A DNA stretch of 21,804 nt from a virus, in the IMG/VR virus record IMGVR_UViG_3300029448_000203, positions 1-21,804 of that record; one strand, written 5' to 3'. The position numbers and the translations under genes are program-made. Positions 18,893-21,804 of the stretch are shown here, one piece after another; positions within the stretch are counted from its first letter, which is position 1; each line of letters begins with the position of its first letter. A model generated the notes under the pieces. That model saw only the letters and a program-made list of their open reading frames with translations, did no database searches and was not told the DNA's origin.

Positions 18893-19340
18893 TATTCTCT
18901 AGATTTTTATTCAGTATTTTTAAAGCTTCGCAAAGTTTACCGCAATCACACTCGCTGCATAAAGCGCTATTTGATAGGTATTCATATAGCAATACATTGT
19001 CAATATCTAAGCTCTCTAATGTTTTACATTTAAGTTCATTATCCTTGTCGTAAAAATTACATTGTTTATCTATTTTAGTGACACCTTCGCTACTGTAAGA
19101 TAATCGAACACTGTAAACTGACGTAGTTAAACTTTCTTTTTTTATGTATAAGGTATTTGTTTGATAATAGTTTCCACTTGTGTCGCTCGCATCCCAACTA
19201 ATTGTTTGGTCAGATTCGTCTGCGCAATTAATTGATAACTTTACGGTTATAGACAAAGTGTTATCGCTGTCGTAATCAGACAACACTGTTGAGTCTGTTA
19301 CTTCAATATACTCTGTTGTTGTATTATATGTTATTGTCAT
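18858..19340 (-). CDS. Short virion-associated protein with Cys-rich C-terminus
   Basis: This 160-residue protein has two parts. Residues 1-95 are beta-rich and look like a small sandwich (TYNTTTEYIEVTDSTVL, then an alternating strand region ending in YSVRLSYSSEG). Residues 105-160 are helical and Cys-rich: C105, then CSECDCGKLC at 128-137, then CKQC at 156-159. The Cys pattern recalls the helical Cys-rich N-terminus of the next protein, with which the gene overlaps by 35 nt, so the two may pair through these regions by disulfides or a metal. I do not know a named family. The gene follows the PAS protein gene after a 28-nt gap, the longest in the window. The ATG leader ends in GAATTATAAT with no Shine-Dalgarno sequence. 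A structural role is inferred from context only. Confidence 0.75.
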   Translation of the reverse strand: MTITYNTTTEYIEVTDSTVLSDYDSDNTLSITVKLSINCADESDQTISWDASDTSGNYYQTNTLYIKKESLTTSVYSVRLSYSSEGVTKIDKQCNFYDKDNELKCKTLESLDIDNVLLYEYLSNSALCSECDCGKLCEALKILNKNLENNDSDNKCKQCD

Positions 19341-19368
19341 ATTATAATTCTTTCAGTGGGTTAAACCA

Positions 19369-19992
19369 CTAATATATTTTTAAAGTGGAGTTAGACTTAG
19401 GTATCGCTATTCCAGCTATACCTATTGTAATTCCTTCTACCACTCGTTTGTATTTAATAAAGTGCCATTTTTTGAGGAGGTTTTTGTAGTCTCCTCCTAC
19501 TTCATTTCCTTGCCAAATACTGTCTTCCAAAGCTGCGTCATCATTTTTTTGAAAAACTTCACTTAACTCTTTGCCCCATATTTTTTCATCTTTATAACCA
19601 ATATAATCAGATGACGTAAATCCTTGAGGAAGTAAAAAGTGTTTTTCATATGACTTGTTTAAAGAAATCATAATGCCATTAAGATCTTTGATCCACATTG
19701 GAAAAGGGCTATTTAAGTGTGCTGTTTCAGTGACAGTTATTTGATATTGAAGTATTCTTATGGATTTAACTAACTCTATATTTTTAGAATTGACTTCGTT
19801 AAGATCATCAGTGAGTTCTTCGACCTTAACAGTCAGTCCTTCTACTTGACTTTTTAAAAAGTCCACTATGAATTTAGTGTCATTTACTTGATTTCTTCGT
19901 TTCCATTTAATGAAGCGAGGGATTGTTACAAGAATAAAAGTTGATATAGAAGCTATTATAGCTTCTATATGGGGTTTAATAAATTCTTCCAT
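19369..19992 (-). CDS. Membrane-anchored coiled-coil protein with PAS-like domain
   Basis: This 207-residue protein has three recognisable parts. Residues about 9-27 form one hydrophobic helix (IEAIIASISTFILVTIPRF) followed by a basic stop-transfer stretch (KWKRRN), so the bulk is probably cytoplasmic. Residues about 40-85 form a coiled coil (QVEGLTVKVEELTDDLNEV). Residues about 92-198 look like a PAS fold: PFPMWIKDLNGIMISLNKSY is the typical first two strands (W-I-K-D-L-N-G, then a strand and N-K), then IGYKDEKIWG, and a final beta pair (KWHFIKYKRVV, ITIGIAGIAIP). PAS domains bind small ligands or mediate protein contacts. There is no kinase, cyclase or DNA-binding output domain. The gene lies 1 nt after the fibre gene and ends in TAG, the only TAG stop here. 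It could be a holin- or spanin-like lysis component or an envelope sensor; the PAS reading is fair, the function unknown. Confidence 0.8.
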   Translation of the reverse strand: MEEFIKPHIEAIIASISTFILVTIPRFIKWKRRNQVNDTKFIVDFLKSQVEGLTVKVEELTDDLNEVNSKNIELVKSIRILQYQITVTETAHLNSPFPMWIKDLNGIMISLNKSYEKHFLLPQGFTSSDYIGYKDEKIWGKELSEVFQKNDDAALEDSIWQGNEVGGDYKNLLKKWHFIKYKRVVEGITIGIAGIAIPKSNSTLKIY

Positions 19993-19993
19993 T

Positions 19994-21070
19994 TTACATA
20001 AGTGTGTCAGATATTACTCTCCAGTTAGTCCCGTCGAAGTAACATAGTTTGTTTAGTGTCGTGTTGTAAGTCATTTCTCCTCCTGAGTAACTTGAAGTAT
20101 TTATACTGTTAATCTCCGAAGTAGTCAACCCAGAGATATTAACAAAACTCGTTATGTTTATGCTAGAGTCACAGCTCCATTCGCCTGCATTATCTTCATG
20201 CAATATTTTTCTCCAACCAGAGTTTCCCGACCCAGATACTTTGAAGTAAAAGACTCCAGATTGGTTGTCAATAGCCAGACTTCCTACATTTCCAGAAACT
20301 GTACTATTTGGATTACTTGAAACTGTGCTTATTGTACTGCCTTCTCCGTCATCAAACTCTATAAATCTGTTTACGTTGCTCACTGTGTTTGTTGACAACA
20401 CAATCAGAGATGAATCCGAGTCAGTTTCTCCTATCCGAGAAAAATTAAAAAAATTGCCGGCCTGTCTTAATGTTGACGACTGACTCAGGCTGAGAGTGAC
20501 TGTTCGCGAGAAAATCCTAGTGGTTGTGTCATTGAATACTGTAATTACTGAATCGCCTATAGTATCTGAGATGTCAGGTGACATATAATAATAGCCATGT
20601 ACTTCTGAGTAACTTAACTCCCTAATTCCTACATTTGTAACTTTTGTTATATGTAAATTAGACCCTGACCTATCAACATTAAAATACTTCCCACTTTCAG
20701 GTTTAACAGAAAAATAACTAAGTTCTTCTAAGGATAAAGAATAAACATCCGCACCTCTTATGATTCTATCTGATGTTAAAGTGGAAGAAGTATTATAAAC
20801 GTTAGCTTGCGATAAAGTAGTCGACAAAGCCTCTAAAATGCTTTCTATAGATGTTCCTGCCGCATATTCTGTGTTGTTTACAGTCACTGCTTCAGAAATT
20901 AATGCTTTCCAATAATTTTGCTTAAATCCTTCCTGCAGCGTAGAATATAGATTGATAATATCAGGGTATTTCCCAACGCTTTTATTTCTCTTATAATTCG
21001 AAGTGTAATTTGTATCGCTAAGTAACCCGAAAGGAATATTCAATGGTTTAATATCGTTATAATTCTTCAT
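19994..21070 (-). CDS. Fibre-type structural protein
   Basis: This 358-residue protein has a more polar, partly helical N-terminal region (about 1-95, with YSTLQEGFKQNYWKALISEA) suited to attachment to the virion. A long Ser/Thr/Asn-rich beta region follows (100-260). The C-terminus carries two related units of the kind common in phage fibres: GSLAIDNQSGVFYFKV with GWRKI at about 263-290, and GGEMTYNTTLNKLCYFDGTN with WRVI at 330-353. In such units a Gly-x-x-x-Tyr strand is followed by a loop and a Gly-Thr-x-Trp strand. The protein lies 22 nt after another fibre-type protein and probably works with it. Whether it is a head or tail fibre cannot be decided; no receptor-binding specificity is visible. 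The start ATG has an A/T-rich leader. Confidence 0.82.
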   Translation of the reverse strand: MKNYNDIKPLNIPFGLLSDTNYTSNYKRNKSVGKYPDIINLYSTLQEGFKQNYWKALISEAVTVNNTEYAAGTSIESILEALSTTLSQANVYNTSSTLTSDRIIRGADVYSLSLEELSYFSVKPESGKYFNVDRSGSNLHITKVTNVGIRELSYSEVHGYYYMSPDISDTIGDSVITVFNDTTTRIFSRTVTLSLSQSSTLRQAGNFFNFSRIGETDSDSSLIVLSTNTVSNVNRFIEFDDGEGSTISTVSSNPNSTVSGNVGSLAIDNQSGVFYFKVSGSGNSGWRKILHEDNAGEWSCDSSINITSFVNISGLTTSEINSINTSSYSGGEMTYNTTLNKLCYFDGTNWRVISDTLM

Positions 21071-21092
21071 ATTATATTTTTAACGTAAAGAA

Positions 21093-21804
21093 TTAGATAT
21101 TAGGTTTTGATTGGACTAATGTAACTGATGCAGTCCATCTAATCGTTTCACTAGCTGCCCCTGTGCACCGGATATAAAAATTTCTGTTAGAACCTGAAGT
21201 AAGTGCTCTTACGCTAGCTGACCATGTAGGCGAACCGTAAGTACTAACGGAAGTCAATGCTACATCTCCACTACTACCATTTATTCTAGGGGTTGTGCCA
21301 CTTCCTTCGTTTGTGTAAAGAAATGTTCCTTCCCAGCCTGCAAACTTGGAAACCGTTGAATCTACAGCAGATAATTTAACTGTAATGACTGTTGCTGTGT
21401 TGTCTTCAGTTTCAATATTAGTTTGGCCGCCTGAAGTTTTCATAGGTGTTACAGCTGCATCAGTTGTTTCAAGAACCATTATAGCTTCTCTTACTGTATG
21501 TAACCCATAAACCGTGTCAGTAGTCAACCTGCCTCCAGTAACGACTTCGTAATCAGAAACTGATTTGACTCCTCTACCCATTGCAAAAACATAATCATTA
21601 TCAACAACAATATCTTTACCTAAAGCCATTACGCCATTTCCTTGAACATCTACATTTTGACCGTAAGCCAAACTTGCTACACCATCAACAATGACACCAG
21701 ATCCTCCTGCGCAAGTATATGCGGTGCTAGAATCTCTTGTACCGATCCATACTCCTTTCCCTCCGATAGAAGTATTGTAAGAACCTCCTATAGTAGAAAA
21801 CGAA
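21093..21804 (-). CDS. Fibre protein with YadA-like repeats, 5' end beyond window
   Basis: The frame stays open to the right edge (44 further codons upstream of the TTG at 21671), so the gene starts outside and TTG 21671 is not the true start. At least 236 residues are visible. The N-terminal visible part has a 14-residue period seen in LAYGQNV, MALGKDI and FAMGRGV, with Gly-rich earlier units (STIGGSYNTSIGG). This is the left-handed beta-roll pattern of YadA-type trimeric adhesin heads, which also occurs in trimeric phage fibres. After a short linker (TTDTVYGLHTVREAIMVLE) comes a Thr/Ser-rich, probably beta-sandwich C-terminal domain ending in TIRWTASVTLVQSKPNI, with an Ile-x-W-x-A pattern typical of fibre tips. 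The trimeric state and host-binding role are inferred. Confidence 0.82.
   Translation of the reverse strand, partial: SFSTIGGSYNTSIGGKGVWIGTRDSSTAYTCAGGSGVIVDGVASLAYGQNVDVQGNGVMALGKDIVVDNDYVFAMGRGVKSVSDYEVVTGGRLTTDTVYGLHTVREAIMVLETTDAAVTPMKTSGGQTNIETEDNTATVITVKLSAVDSTVSKFAGWEGTFLYTNEGSGTTPRINGSSGDVALTSVSTYGSPTWSASVRALTSGSNRNFYIRCTGAASETIRWTASVTLVQSKPNI

Larger units (their letters stand above)
1..21804 (-). other. crAss-like phage late structural operon (whole window)
   Basis: Twelve coding regions all lie on the minus strand. Gaps are 0 to 28 nt, or neighbouring genes overlap by 1 to 38 nt. The order of ring protein, IHF-like protein, ring protein, muzzle, cargo and giant protein is that known for crAss-like phages. 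Both ends are cut inside genes, so the operon extends beyond the window on each side. Ten of the eleven visible stops are TAA or TGA and one is TAG; no gene body needs stop recoding. No terminator or promoter is visible inside. The assignment to crAss-like phages rests on gene order and motif recognition, not on a search. Confidence 0.88.

Noticed and set aside
18845-19053. Two plus-strand frames overlapping the short Cys-rich gene.
   Set aside because: They are antisense to a tightly packed minus-strand gene and carry no recognisable domain.
19355-19370. A 5-bp hairpin (AGTGG, loop, CCACT) in the gap before the short Cys-rich gene.
   Set aside because: The stem is short and no T-run follows in the transcribed direction, so it is not a credible terminator; it could occur by chance.
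21093-21671. TTG at 21671 as the start of the right-hand fibre gene.
   Set aside because: The frame stays open with the same repeat pattern to the right edge, so the true start lies outside the window.
1-21804. Possible stop-codon reassignment (TAG to Gln or TGA to Trp), known in some crAss-like phages.
   Set aside because: About seven thousand codons of late genes are open in the standard code, so recoding is not needed in this region.

Overview
The window looks like the late, virion-structural region of a crAss-like (Crassvirales-type) podovirus infecting a Bacteroidota host. Four things point this way. All genes lie on the minus strand and are packed end to end in AT-rich DNA. Start codons have A/T-rich leaders rather than Shine-Dalgarno sequences, as is usual for Bacteroidota and their phages. 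The gene order matches the crAss tail-barrel and cargo block: ring or stabilisation protein, IHF/HU-like protein, second ring protein, very large muzzle/tubular protein, internal cargo proteins, giant ejected protein. Finally, several proteins carry sequence signatures typical of those families. Assignments come from reading motifs by eye; no database search was possible.

Layout in the direction of transcription (right to left). (1) 21804-19994: two fibre-type proteins. The first is cut by the right edge and has 14-residue YadA-like repeats; the second ends in tail-fibre-type repeats. (2) 19992-19369: a small membrane-anchored protein with a coiled coil and a PAS-like domain. (3) 19340-15986: a short Cys-rich protein and a 968-residue beta-rich, Ig-like virion protein, overlapping by 35 nt. 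(4) 15975-13915: three tail-barrel proteins (222, 190 and 286 aa), the middle one IHF/HU-like; two of their junctions overlap. (5) 13912-9908: the 1334-aa muzzle/tubular protein. (6) 9908-1: cargo or ejection proteins of 453 and 900 aa, the second with a peptidoglycan-binding-like motif, and a giant protein of at least 1947 aa that runs off the left edge.

There is no non-coding stretch longer than 28 nt. No tRNA, CRISPR array, insertion sequence, terminator or convincing promoter was seen, so the whole window is probably read from one or more promoters beyond the right edge. Neighbouring cistrons join by TAAATG, TAATG, ATGA and TAATATG, or by 35-38 nt overlaps, which suggests translational coupling.

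Inferred joint role: the 222, 190, 286 and 1334 aa proteins would build the tail barrel and its tip. The fibre-type and Ig-like proteins would form capsid or tail appendages. The 453, 900 and >=1947 aa proteins would be packed inside the virion and ejected with the DNA. The PAS protein is the least expected member and may serve lysis or envelope sensing rather than virion structure.
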